Assembly: GCA_018712125.1 (NCBI GenBank)
Contig: DVHM01000139.1
Span: 1 to 6,553, forward strand
Origin: Pullilachnospira_A gallistercoris
GTDB taxonomy: Bacteria > Bacillota > Clostridia > Lachnospirales > Lachnospiraceae
Reading direction: 5' to 3'
Length of the DNA: 6,553 nucleotides
Both the position numbers and the translations under genes were made by a program. The notes under the pieces were generated by a model. That model was not told the DNA's origin. It worked only from the letters and a program-made list of their open reading frames with translations, and did no database searches. Numbering within the stretch: position 1 is the first letter of the stretch; each line of letters begins with the position of its first letter. This document shows, piece after piece, positions 1 through 5,439 of this stretch.

Positions 1-2
1 GT

Positions 3-1058
3 ACATTGTTCAATTCACTGACAAAGGCAGGGGCGGAATCGGCTAACTACCCGTTCTGTACCATCGACCCGAATGTGGGTGTGGTGGCAGTGCCGGATGA
101 GCGGCTGAAAAAACTGGGAGATCTCTATCACTCCAAGAAGGTTACCCCCGCGGTCATCGAGTTTGTGGATATCGCCGGCCTGGTAAAGGGAGCCAGCAAG
201 GGCGAGGGACTGGGCAATCAGTTCCTGGCAAATATCAGAGAGTGCGACGCTATTGTCCATGTGGTGCGCTGTTTTGAAGACACGAATATTGTTCATGTGG
301 ACGGCAGTATTGATCCGTTGCGGGATATCGAGACCATCAATCTGGAACTGTTGTTTTCCGATCTGGAGATTCTGGAGCGGCGTTATTCCAAAATTTCCAA
401 GGCGGCCCGCATGGACAAGAGCCTGCAGAAGGAGGCTCAGATGCAGGAACGCCTGAAGGAGCATATGGAAGCCGGAAATATGGCGAAGACCTTCGAACTG
501 GAGGATGAGGATGAGGAAGCCTGGTTTAAGGAGTACGGCCTGTTGACCGCGAAGCCTGTCATCTATGCCGCGAATGTGGCCGAGAATGAGGTTGCCGATG
601 ACGCGGCGGGCAATGCCGGCGTGCAGGCAGTCAAAGAGTATGCGGCCAAGGAGGGCAGCGAAGTGTTCGTGATCTGCGCCGAGATTGAGCAGGAGATCGC
701 GGAGCTGGATGACGACGAGAAGGCACTGTTCCTCGAGGAATTGGGTATGAAGGAGTCCGGCCTGGACAAGCTGATCAAGGCGAGCTACAGCCTGTTGGGA
801 TTGATCAGTTATCTGACCTCCGGGGAGGATGAGACGCGTGCCTGGACCATCAAAAAAGGAACCAAGGCGCCCCAGGCGGCCGGAAAGATCCACTCGGATT
901 TCGAGCGGGGATTTATCAAAGCCGAGGTGGTCAACTACCAGGACCTCATGGATTGCGGAAGCACAGCAGCAGCCAAGGAGAAAGGTCTGGTGCGCATGGA
1001 AGGAAAAGATTATGTGGTGCAGGATGGCGACGTGATCCTGTTCCGGTTCAATGTGTAA
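3..1058 (+). CDS. ychF: YchF/OLA1-family ribosome-associated ATPase, 5'-truncated by the window edge
   Basis: An Obg-related P-loop ATPase that binds ribosomes and, in characterised members, prefers ATP to GTP and is linked to stress and redox responses. The reading frame is open from base 3 and opens with TLFNSLTKAG, which matches the end of the family's P-loop (GLPNVGKSTLFNALT), so about 16 N-terminal residues lie upstream. The apparent TTG start at base 6 is only an internal Leu codon. Counting from Thr 1, the G3 region VDIAGLVKGASKGEGLGNQFL-type segment is near residues 55-75, and the G4 position reads NVAE near 191-194, the NxxE form that goes with ATP rather than GTP preference. A charged helical segment lies near 121-176, and the C-terminal TGS domain near 267-351 ends in DGDVILFRFNV, the usual YchF terminus. 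Total length would be about 367 residues, normal for the family. It appears to end its transcript at the terminator 27 bases downstream. Confidence 0.96.
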   Translation, partial: TLFNSLTKAGAESANYPFCTIDPNVGVVAVPDERLKKLGDLYHSKKVTPAVIEFVDIAGLVKGASKGEGLGNQFLANIRECDAIVHVVRCFEDTNIVHVDGSIDPLRDIETINLELLFSDLEILERRYSKISKAARMDKSLQKEAQMQERLKEHMEAGNMAKTFELEDEDEEAWFKEYGLLTAKPVIYAANVAENEVADDAAGNAGVQAVKEYAAKEGSEVFVICAEIEQEIAELDDDEKALFLEELGMKESGLDKLIKASYSLLGLISYLTSGEDETRAWTIKKGTKAPQAAGKIHSDFERGFIKAEVVNYQDLMDCGSTAAAKEKGLVRMEGKDYVVQDGDVILFRFNV

Positions 1059-1084
1059 AACAGATCAGCCATTTACAGAAGGAA

Positions 1085-1129
1085 GAAAGCCTCTGCGCAA
1101 GCTCGCTTGCAGCGGAGGCTTTCTTTTTT
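1085..1129 (+). terminator. Intrinsic terminator after ychF
   Basis: The left arm (1085-1102, beginning GAAAGCCTC and ending GCAAGC) pairs with the right arm (1105-1123, beginning GCTTGC and ending GAGGCTTTC). A small internal asymmetry sits where TGC faces AGCG. Six T residues follow at 1124-1129. The long stem plus T-run is a textbook Rho-independent terminator and should stop most ychF transcripts. Confidence 0.93.
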
Positions 1130-1166
1130 CTGTAGATGGGCGGAACGCCCGAGGAAACTTTTTTGC

Positions 1167-1203
1167 CCCTCCGTCATATCATATCTGTGACGGAGGGATT
1201 TTT
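1167..1203 (+). promoter_or_regulatory. Hairpin that sequesters the ylmC ribosome binding site
   Basis: CCCTCCGTCA at 1167-1176 is the exact reverse complement of TGACGGAGGG at 1188-1197. This gives a perfect 10-bp stem with an 11-base loop. The right arm contains the whole GGAGGG Shine-Dalgarno sequence (1192-1197) of the gene starting at 1204, and five T residues (1199-1203) run up to the start codon. As RNA it could hide the ribosome binding site, act as a second terminator for read-through from ychF, or both. The pairing is seen directly; the regulatory role is inference. Confidence 0.6.
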
Positions 1204-1455
1204 ATGCGTTTGTGCGAACTTCAGGAAAAGGAAGTGGTCAACGTCCAGGACTGTAAATGTCTGGGGAGAGTAATGGATCTGGAGTTTAACGAGTGCGATG
1301 GCTGTATCGTCGCACTGATCGTACCGGAACCCGGAAAATTTTTTGGCTGTCTGATGCGGGAGCATGTCTATCGGATTCCCTGGTGTAAAATCGTGCGCAT
1401 CGGCCCGGACATTATTCTGGTAGATGTTTGCCTGAAGGATGTGGTGGACAAGTGA
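1204..1455 (+). CDS. ylmC: YlmC/YmxH-family small PRC-barrel protein
   Basis: An 83-residue protein resembling the YlmC/YmxH family, small single-domain PRC-barrel proteins common in Bacilli and Clostridia and often labelled sporulation proteins. The exact biochemical role is not established. The family pattern is visible in MRLCELQEKEVVNV at the start, LGRVMDLEFN near 20-29, IPW at 58-60 and IGPDIILVDV near 66-75. The ATG at 1204 is chosen because GGAGGG ends six bases before it and the product has family length; the frame is open further upstream (to an ATG at 1051) but that would read through the ychF terminator. The protein is unusually cysteine-rich: C4, C17, C19, C31, C34, C49, C61 and C76, including CxC and CxxC pairs. 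A following nrdR gene is a familiar clostridial arrangement. Its ribosome binding site lies inside a hairpin. Family assignment is fairly secure; the sporulation role is from the family only. Confidence 0.85.
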   Translation: MRLCELQEKEVVNVQDCKCLGRVMDLEFNECDGCIVALIVPEPGKFFGCLMREHVYRIPWCKIVRIGPDIILVDVCLKDVVDK

Positions 1456-1473
1456 AGGCTGGACAAGTGAAGG
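1445..1473 (+). repeat. Tandem 15-bp duplication across the ylmC stop codon
   Basis: TGGACAAGTGAAGG occurs at 1445-1458 and again at 1460-1473, with a single C between, so the period is 15 bases. The first copy carries the last ylmC codons and its TGA stop. Because 15 is a multiple of three, the second copy repeats the same Asp-Lys-stop in the same frame. It looks like a recent slippage or duplication event and gives a backup in-frame stop. Confidence 0.8.
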
Positions 1474-1485
1474 GACTGCCTTTGC

Positions 1486-1514
1486 TTGACAATGGGGAGA
1501 ATTATGTTTACATT
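1486..1514 (+). promoter_or_regulatory. Probable sigma-A promoter for the nrdR operon
   Basis: A perfect -35 box TTGACA lies at 1486-1491. At 17 bases spacing the -10 is TACATT (1509-1514); at 16 bases it is TTACAT (1508-1513), preceded by a TG at 1505-1506 that could act as an extended -10. The -35 is convincing, while the -10 is only four of six and its exact register is uncertain because the region is a run of TACATA-like repeats. It lies about 70 bases upstream of the nrdR start. Confidence 0.65.
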
Positions 1515-1533
1515 ATACATATACATATAGTTT
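1510..1533 (+). promoter_or_regulatory. A/T-rich repeat tract, possible NrdR-box-like operator
   Basis: The tract consists of overlapping TACATTA, TACATA and TACATA units ending in TAG at 1530. Compared with the published NrdR-box pattern (ACACWATATMTWGTGT-like), the left part ACATTATA (1510-1517) and the right part ATATAGTTT (1525-1533) each match one half well, but the conserved C of the left half is missing and no single 16-base window matches fully. Overlap with the -10 region of nrdR would fit autoregulation, which is inference. Confidence 0.25.
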
Positions 1534-1543
1534 ATAGGAACAT

Positions 1544-1560
1544 ACAGGCGGCAAGCCTGT
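1544..1560 (+). other. Small hairpin in the nrdR leader
   Basis: ACAGGC (1544-1549) pairs exactly with GCCTGT (1555-1560) around a five-base loop, GGCAA. It ends seven bases before the GGGAGG ribosome binding site of nrdR (1568-1573). No T-run follows, so it is not an intrinsic terminator. It may stabilise the transcript or simply be chance. Confidence 0.4.
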
Positions 1561-1580
1561 CTTCAACGGGAGGAAAACAT

Positions 1581-2033
1581 ATGAAGTGTCCCTTTTGCAG
1601 CAGTGATAACACCAGGGTAATCGATTCCAGACCCGCGGACGACAACTGCGCGATCCGCAGGCGGCGGATGTGCGACGAGTGCGGAAAAAGGTTTACCACC
1701 TACGAGAAAGTGGAGACGATACCGCTGATTGTCATCAAGAAGGACGATAATCGGGAAAAGTATGACCGGAGCAAGATTGAGGCAGGTGTGCTTCGGGCCT
1801 GTCACAAGCGGCCGGTTCCCGCGGATGCCATCAACAAGCTGGTTGACGATGTGGAGACGGAGATTTTCAGCCGCTCGGAGAAGGAGATCCCCTCCGCGGA
1901 GATCGGGGAGATTGTCATGGACAAGCTGAAGGACCTGGACGATGTGGCCTATGTGCGTTTCGCCTCCGTTTACCGGGAATTCAAGGATGTGAATACCTTC
2001 ATGAATGAGCTGAAAAAGATGCTGGACAGATAG
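1581..2033 (+). CDS. nrdR: NrdR, transcriptional repressor of ribonucleotide reductase genes
   Basis: A 150-residue protein of exactly the family length. NrdR senses ATP/dATP levels and represses ribonucleotide reductase promoters through NrdR boxes, so it balances dNTP supply. The N-terminal zinc ribbon is complete, with C3xxC6 and C31xxC34, followed by the DNA-contacting basic stretch RRRR at 26-29 and the motif CGKRFTTYE at 34-42. The ATP-cone domain spans about 49-139, with KKDDNREKYDRSKIEAG and VRFASVYREFKD typical of the family. The ATG at 1581 is supported by GGGAGG at 1568-1573, seven bases upstream, and by starting right at MKCPFC. The gene heads a close-packed gene string, 31 bases before the next start. 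No ribonucleotide reductase gene is in this window, so its targets lie elsewhere. Confidence 0.97.
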   Translation: MKCPFCSSDNTRVIDSRPADDNCAIRRRRMCDECGKRFTTYEKVETIPLIVIKKDDNREKYDRSKIEAGVLRACHKRPVPADAINKLVDDVETEIFSRSEKEIPSAEIGEIVMDKLKDLDDVAYVRFASVYREFKDVNTFMNELKKMLDR

Positions 2034-2064
2034 GCAGAAGAGAACAGAAAGGAAAAGAAGAGAG

Positions 2065-2604
2065 ATGAGAATCAGAAAACAGAACACCTTCGCGGTGGTT
2101 ATCGACTATCAGGAGCGGATTCTGCCCGCAATGGACAACTGGGAGGAATTGTTGCGGAAGTCTGAGATTTTGCTGAAGGGATTGAAGGCGATGGAGATTC
2201 CCATGGTGCTGACGACTCAGTATGCCAAAGGGCTGGGGGATAATGTTTCCGCCATCACGGACGCTATGGGCGTGACGGAAGCCATCGACAAGGGTGTTTT
2301 CAGTGTCTATGCCAGCGACGATGTCAAGGCTGCGCTGCCCCACGGTAGAAAAAATGTGATTATCTGCGGTATCGAGGCGCATATCTGTGTGCTGCAGACG
2401 GTTATCGATATGAAGGAGGCTGGATATCAGCCGATTCTGGTGGCGGATTGTATTTCCAGCAGGAGTTCTGAGGATAAAAGGTACGCTCTGATCCGGGCGC
2501 AGCAGGAGGGCGCGCTGATTACCACAGCGGAGGCGCTGCTCTATGAGCTGATGGAGACATCGAAGGCACCGGAATTCAAGACAATCTCCGCATTGGTAAA
2601 ATAG
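2065..2604 (+). CDS. Cysteine hydrolase of the isochorismatase superfamily (YcaC-like)
   Basis: A 179-residue cytosolic hydrolase. The superfamily uses an Asp-Lys-Cys triad to hydrolyse amides, ureides or vinyl ethers; the substrate of this one cannot be told from sequence. The triad is visible as D14 in VVIDYQERIL, K76 in AIDKGVFS and C108 in CGIEAHICVLQT, where the IEAH segment is the signature that carries the family's cis-peptide. The length and the DYQERI opening resemble YcaC-like members rather than nicotinamidase, whose metal-binding DxHxxxH site I do not see. The ribosome binding site is weak (AAAGGA at 2048-2053 is rather far, and GAAGAGAG lies close to the ATG), suggesting partial reliance on translation from nrdR upstream. 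It is 31 bases after nrdR and 21 bases before yqeG, so co-transcription is likely. Family confident, specific reaction unknown. Confidence 0.9.
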   Translation: MRIRKQNTFAVVIDYQERILPAMDNWEELLRKSEILLKGLKAMEIPMVLTTQYAKGLGDNVSAITDAMGVTEAIDKGVFSVYASDDVKAALPHGRKNVIICGIEAHICVLQTVIDMKEAGYQPILVADCISSRSSEDKRYALIRAQQEGALITTAEALLYELMETSKAPEFKTISALVK

Positions 2605-2625
2605 AGCGGAGGACACGAAAGACAG

Positions 2626-3183
2626 ATGAGACACAGTTTATTTCCGGATGACTACGTGGCAAGCACTTACCGCATTGATTTTGCCGCTCTGGCCAGGCAG
2701 GGATATCGGGGAATTATTTTTGATGTGGATAATACCCTGGTTCCCCATGGGGCGCCGGCGGATGAGCGGGCAAAAAAACTTTTCGAGGAACTGCATACGC
2801 TCGGGTATCGCTGCATCCTGCTGTCAAACAATAAGGAGCCGCGGGTAAAGCGTTTTAGCGAGGACGTGATCTGGGCAGACTATATTTACAAGGCGGGAAA
2901 GCCGAAGCCGGGCAATTACAAAAAGGCAATGGAGATGATGGGGACGGACGAAAGAAGCACGATCTTTGTGGGCGATCAGATTTTTACCGATGTGTGGGGC
3001 GCGAATCTCGCCGGTATCCGAAGCGTGCTGGTCAAACCGATCCTTCCATGGAAGGAGGAGGCACAGATTGTTCTGAAACGGTTTCTGGAGGCAGTTATTC
3101 TTCTGGGATACCGGATTTATAGAAAATGCGGCGGGGCGGCAAAGCCGGTTCCGCTGAGAGAAACAGGGGGAATGTTTTTATGA
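2626..3183 (+). CDS. yqeG: YqeG-family HAD-IIIA phosphatase
   Basis: A 185-residue HAD-superfamily phosphatase of the YqeG group, related to mitochondrial phosphatidylglycerophosphatases; the bacterial substrate is not settled. HAD motif I is FDVDNTLV with nucleophile D33 and acid D35. Motif II is LLSNN (S67), the motif III lysine lies in YKAGKPKP near 88-95, and motif IV is VGDQIFTD with D117 and D122. The segment DQIFTDVWGAN and the later KPILPWKE are characteristic of YqeG. The C-terminal part near 150-165 (hydrophobic AVILLGYRIY) could be a membrane-touching helix, which fits a lipid-phosphate substrate but is inference. Its TGA stop at 3181-3183 overlaps the rpiB ATG at 3180-3182, so translation of the two is probably coupled. 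The ribosome binding site is AGCGGAGGA near 2605-2613, somewhat distant from the start. Confidence 0.93.
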   Translation: MRHSLFPDDYVASTYRIDFAALARQGYRGIIFDVDNTLVPHGAPADERAKKLFEELHTLGYRCILLSNNKEPRVKRFSEDVIWADYIYKAGKPKPGNYKKAMEMMGTDERSTIFVGDQIFTDVWGANLAGIRSVLVKPILPWKEEAQIVLKRFLEAVILLGYRIYRKCGGAAKPVPLRETGGMFL

Positions 3184-3623
3184 AAATCGCGATTGCAAAC
3201 GATCACGCGGCGGTGGAAATGAAGCAGGAGATCATGGAGTATCTGCGGGAGCTTGGACATGAGGTAACAGACTATGGGACAAACTCCCACGACAGCTGCC
3301 ATTATCCGGATTTCGGCGAGAAGGTTGGCCGGATCGTGGCTGCCGGGGAGGCGGACTGCGGTGTTTTGATCTGCGGCACCGGCGTCGGTATTTCCATCGC
3401 TGCCAACAAAGTGCGCGGCGTGCGGGCAGCTGTCTGTTCCGAGCCCACGACAGCCCGACTGGTAAAGGAACACAACAATGCCAATATTATCGCTTTCGGC
3501 GCACGGATTGTGGGCATAGAGACGGCGAAGGATATTGTGAAGGCTTATCTGGACGCGGAGTTTATGGGCGGTCGTCATCAGACCAGGGTGGACATGATTC
3601 ACGCCATTGAAGAGCGACAGTGA
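3180..3623 (+). CDS. rpiB: Ribose-5-phosphate isomerase B
   Basis: A 147-residue sugar-phosphate isomerase that interconverts ribose 5-phosphate and ribulose 5-phosphate in the non-oxidative pentose phosphate pathway. Key positions match the RpiB family one by one: D8-H9 in IANDHAA, catalytic base C65 and T67 in GVLICGTGVGIS, H98-N99 in KEHNNAN, and R132 and R136 in GGRHQTR near the C-terminus. The intact C65/T67/H98 set and the HNN segment favour RpiB over the related LacA/LacB galactose-6-phosphate isomerase subunits, which usually come as a pair; only one copy is here. The start at 3180 overlaps the yqeG stop (ATGA) and has AGGGGG at 3165-3170 inside the yqeG coding sequence. The frame is open a little further upstream (ATG at 3126), but that would add residues the family lacks. 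No clear terminator follows before the efp promoter. Confidence 0.96.
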   Translation: MKIAIANDHAAVEMKQEIMEYLRELGHEVTDYGTNSHDSCHYPDFGEKVGRIVAAGEADCGVLICGTGVGISIAANKVRGVRAAVCSEPTTARLVKEHNNANIIAFGARIVGIETAKDIVKAYLDAEFMGGRHQTRVDMIHAIEERQ

Positions 3624-3661
3624 GAAATTTCACAAAAAATCCATGCATGTACACAAAATAC

Positions 3662-3690
3662 TTGAAAAACAGTGGCATATCGTATAGAAT
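3662..3690 (+). promoter_or_regulatory. Sigma-A promoter of efp
   Basis: TTGAAA at 3662-3667 and TAGAAT at 3685-3690 are separated by exactly 17 bases, each matching the sigma-A consensus at five of six positions. The transcription start is expected near 3696-3698. This gives efp a promoter independent of the nrdR-rpiB string. Confidence 0.85.
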
Positions 3691-3697
3691 AGAGAAC

Positions 3698-3729
3698 ATG
3701 AATGGGCATTTTTGCCATGGTTAGGAGGA
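3698..3729 (+). other. efp leader: small hairpin and an eight-codon mini-ORF ending in the ribosome binding site
   Basis: ATGGGCA (3702-3708) pairs with TGCCAT (3713-3718) around a TTTT loop, with one bulged G. An ATG at 3698 opens a short frame, MNGHFCHG, whose TAG stop (3722-3724) overlaps the AGGAGGA ribosome binding site (3723-3729) of efp. As the predicted transcript starts at almost the same base, the mini-ORF would be leaderless. It has no ribosome binding site and is more likely chance than real; the hairpin is more solid but short. Confidence 0.25.
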
Positions 3730-3736
3730 CAAAAGA

Positions 3737-4294
3737 ATGATAACAGCCGGAGATTTCAAGAACGGTGTAACGATTGAATACGATGGAAATGTTTACCAGA
3801 TTATTGAATTCCAGCATGTAAAGCCTGGAAAAGGCGCAGCTTTCGTGAGAACGAAGCTGAAAAATATTGTAAACGGCGGTGTGATTGAGAAATCTTTTCG
3901 CCCCACCGAGAAGTTTGACATGGCGCATATTTCCCGTGTGAATATGCAGTATCTGTACAATGACGGAGATCTCTACTATTTCATGGACGTGGAGACCTAC
4001 GAGCAGATCGCGGTCAGCAAAGAGGATGTGGGAGATTCCCTGAAGTTCGTCAAGGAGAACGAGGAGGTAAAGATCTGTTCTTACAAGGGCAACGTGTTCG
4101 CCATCGAGCCGCCGCTGAACGTAGAGCTGGAGATTACCGAGACGGAGCCGGGATTCAAGGGCGATACCGCTACCGGCGCTACCAAGCCCGCAGTGGTAGA
4201 GACCGGCGCTACCGTATATGTTCCGCTTTTTGTTGAGCAGGGGGACAAGATTAAGATCGATACCAGAACCGGCGATTATCTTTCCAGAGTGTAA
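3737..4294 (+). CDS. efp: Translation elongation factor P
   Basis: A 185-residue translation factor that binds between the ribosomal P and E sites and relieves stalling at consecutive prolines. It has the family's three-barrel length. The N-terminal KOW-like domain carries the loop HVKPGKGAAF with K32 at the tip, the position that is modified with 5-aminopentanol in Bacillus subtilis; no modification gene is visible here. The middle OB domain includes NMQYLYNDGDLYYFMD near 69-84. The C-terminal OB domain has the conserved GDTATGATKPAVVETGA stretch near 142-158 and ends in IDTRTGDYLSRV. The ATG at 3737 is preceded by AGGAGGA at 3723-3729. It is a single-gene unit with its own promoter and terminator. 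In many Firmicutes an Xaa-Pro peptidase of the M24 family precedes efp; here rpiB does. Confidence 0.98.
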   Translation: MITAGDFKNGVTIEYDGNVYQIIEFQHVKPGKGAAFVRTKLKNIVNGGVIEKSFRPTEKFDMAHISRVNMQYLYNDGDLYYFMDVETYEQIAVSKEDVGDSLKFVKENEEVKICSYKGNVFAIEPPLNVELEITETEPGFKGDTATGATKPAVVETGATVYVPLFVEQGDKIKIDTRTGDYLSRV

Positions 4295-4331
4295 GTGTTA
4301 TAGAGATCAGCGGATTTTAGCCTGATACAGC

Positions 4332-4380
4332 AGAGTGTTTTCGCAATTTCGATTTTCGGAGTGGCGGAAACACTCTTTTT
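4332..4380 (+). terminator. Intrinsic terminator after efp
   Basis: AGAGTGTTTTCGC (4332-4344) pairs with GCGGAAACACTCT (4364-4376) along 13 base pairs, one of them a U-G pair, with a 19-base loop. A T-run occupies 4376-4380. The stem begins about 37 bases after the efp stop. Confidence 0.92.
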
Positions 4381-4420
4381 GCGCCCGTGTCTGCGCAGGG
4401 ATGGAGCTTATACTTTTGGA

Positions 4421-4448
4421 TTGACAATGCGTTTTGCTGTGATAAAAT
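4421..4448 (+). promoter_or_regulatory. Strong sigma-A promoter of the hydroxyacid dehydrogenase gene
   Basis: A perfect -35 TTGACA lies at 4421-4426. After 16 bases comes TAAAAT (4443-4448, five of six), preceded by TGA at 4440-4442 to make an extended -10 (TGnTAAAAT). Predicted transcription starts near 4454-4456, about 34 bases before the ATG. Confidence 0.85.
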
Positions 4449-4451
4449 TGA

Positions 4452-4468
4452 ATTCCAAATAATGGAAT
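4452..4468 (+). promoter_or_regulatory. Palindrome at the dehydrogenase transcription start, candidate operator
   Basis: ATTCCA (4452-4457) and TGGAAT (4463-4468) form a perfect 6-bp inverted repeat around AATAA. It sits on the predicted +1 region of a near-consensus promoter, a common place for a repressor to bind. The palindrome is seen directly; operator function is inference and no regulator gene is adjacent. Confidence 0.4.
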
Positions 4469-4488
4469 ACGAGAGGAGAAGACAGGAC

Positions 4489-5436
4489 ATGAAAGTAGTA
4501 ATTATGGAATCTCTGGGAATCTCGGAGGAGGAGCTGGAGGAGCGGAAAAAGCCGCTGGAGGAAAAGGGCTGTGAATTTGTGTCCTATCCGAAGACGACGG
4601 ACATAGAGACCCTGAAGGAGGAGGCGAAGGACGCGGACGCGATGATCATCGCCAATATGCCGATGCCAGGCGAAGTGATTTCCGCCTGTGAACATTTGAA
4701 ATTTCTGGACGTGGCATTTACCGGAGTGGATCACGTGGGGCTGGATGCCTGCAGGGAGAAGAAAGTCGCAGTCAGCAATGCTTCCGGGTATTCCAACGAA
4801 GCGGTGGCGGAACTCGTGATCGGCATGACACTGTCTCTGATGCGCAATCTTCCGCAGGTGGAGAAGCGGGTTCGCGAGGGTGGAACGAAAGATGGCCTGG
4901 TGGGCTGCGAGATCAAAGGAAAGACAGTCGGTATCATCGGTCTGGGAAATATCGGTACACGCTCTGCGGAGCTGTTTCATGCCTTCGGCGCAAACGTGCT
5001 TGCTCAGAGCCGCACAAAGCATGCGGATGCGCCGGAGTATGTGGAGCAGGTTTCCCAGGAGGAGCTTCTCAGGGAGTCTGATATTGTGGTATTGCACTGC
5101 CCGCTGAATGATTCCACCAGAGGAATGATTGACGCCGGAAAACTGGCGATGATGAAGAAGTCAGCAATTCTGATCAATGTGGCCAGAGGTCCTGTGGTCA
5201 ATGCAGAGGACCTGGCAAATGCATTGAACAACGATGTGATTGCGGGGGCGGGGATTGACGTGTTTACCAGTGAGCCGCCGCTTCCGGCAGACGAGCCGCT
5301 GCTTCATGCGAAGAATACGCTTCTGACGCCGCATATCGCCTTTGCCAGCGAACAGTCTATGAGCCTTCGGGCAGAGATTGTCTTTGACAATCTTTCCGCC
5401 TGGATGGAGGGGAAACAGAAGAACATCATCCTGTAA
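4489..5436 (+). CDS. NAD-dependent D-2-hydroxyacid dehydrogenase family protein
   Basis: A 315-residue cytosolic oxidoreductase that should interconvert a 2-keto acid and a D-2-hydroxy acid. The catalytic fold is complete: the Rossmann motif GLGNIG at 151-156 within KTVGIIGLGNIGTRSAELF, the HCPLN segment near 203-207, catalytic R233 in NVARGPVV, D257 in GAGIDVF, E262 in SEPP and H282 in TPHIAF. Substrate-side sequence near 76-104 (FTGVDHVGLD, NASGYSNEAVAE) is family-typical but does not separate hydroxypyruvate/glycerate, phosphoglycerate or lactate-type enzymes. There is no ACT domain, so it is not a long SerA. The ATG at 4489 follows AGGAG (4474-4478) and gives the MKVVIMES beta-strand start; the frame is open back to 4387, but that extension would cross the promoter. 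It appears to be a single-gene unit. Family certain, substrate unknown. Confidence 0.92.
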   Translation: MKVVIMESLGISEEELEERKKPLEEKGCEFVSYPKTTDIETLKEEAKDADAMIIANMPMPGEVISACEHLKFLDVAFTGVDHVGLDACREKKVAVSNASGYSNEAVAELVIGMTLSLMRNLPQVEKRVREGGTKDGLVGCEIKGKTVGIIGLGNIGTRSAELFHAFGANVLAQSRTKHADAPEYVEQVSQEELLRESDIVVLHCPLNDSTRGMIDAGKLAMMKKSAILINVARGPVVNAEDLANALNNDVIAGAGIDVFTSEPPLPADEPLLHAKNTLLTPHIAFASEQSMSLRAEIVFDNLSAWMEGKQKNIIL

Positions 5437-5439
5437 GAG

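Noticed and set aside
15..893. A 292-codon open frame on the minus strand opposite ychF
   Set aside because: It lies antisense to a clear YchF coding region, its translation shows no recognisable domain, and it has no ribosome binding site that I can see. Codon bias on the plus strand explains it.
1051..1203. An upstream in-frame start extending ylmC by 51 codons
   Set aside because: It would overlap the ychF end and translate through a strong terminator; the ATG at 1204 has a proper ribosome binding site and gives family length.
3620..3661. GTGA-TCAC hairpin and A-run after rpiB, and the palindrome CATGCATG at 3643-3650
   Set aside because: The stem is very short and is followed by A residues rather than T, so it is not a plus-strand terminator; the palindrome has no supporting context.
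4160..4215. Direct repeat ACCGGCGCTACC within efp
   Set aside because: It encodes the conserved TGAT segments of EF-P, so protein conservation explains it.
4387..4488. An upstream in-frame start extending the dehydrogenase by 34 codons
   Set aside because: The extension contains the promoter and palindrome and has no ribosome binding site; the Rossmann-like protein starts naturally at 4489.
4408..5097. A 229-codon minus-strand frame opposite the dehydrogenase
   Set aside because: It is a shadow of the dehydrogenase gene and runs through its promoter; the translation shows no family motif.
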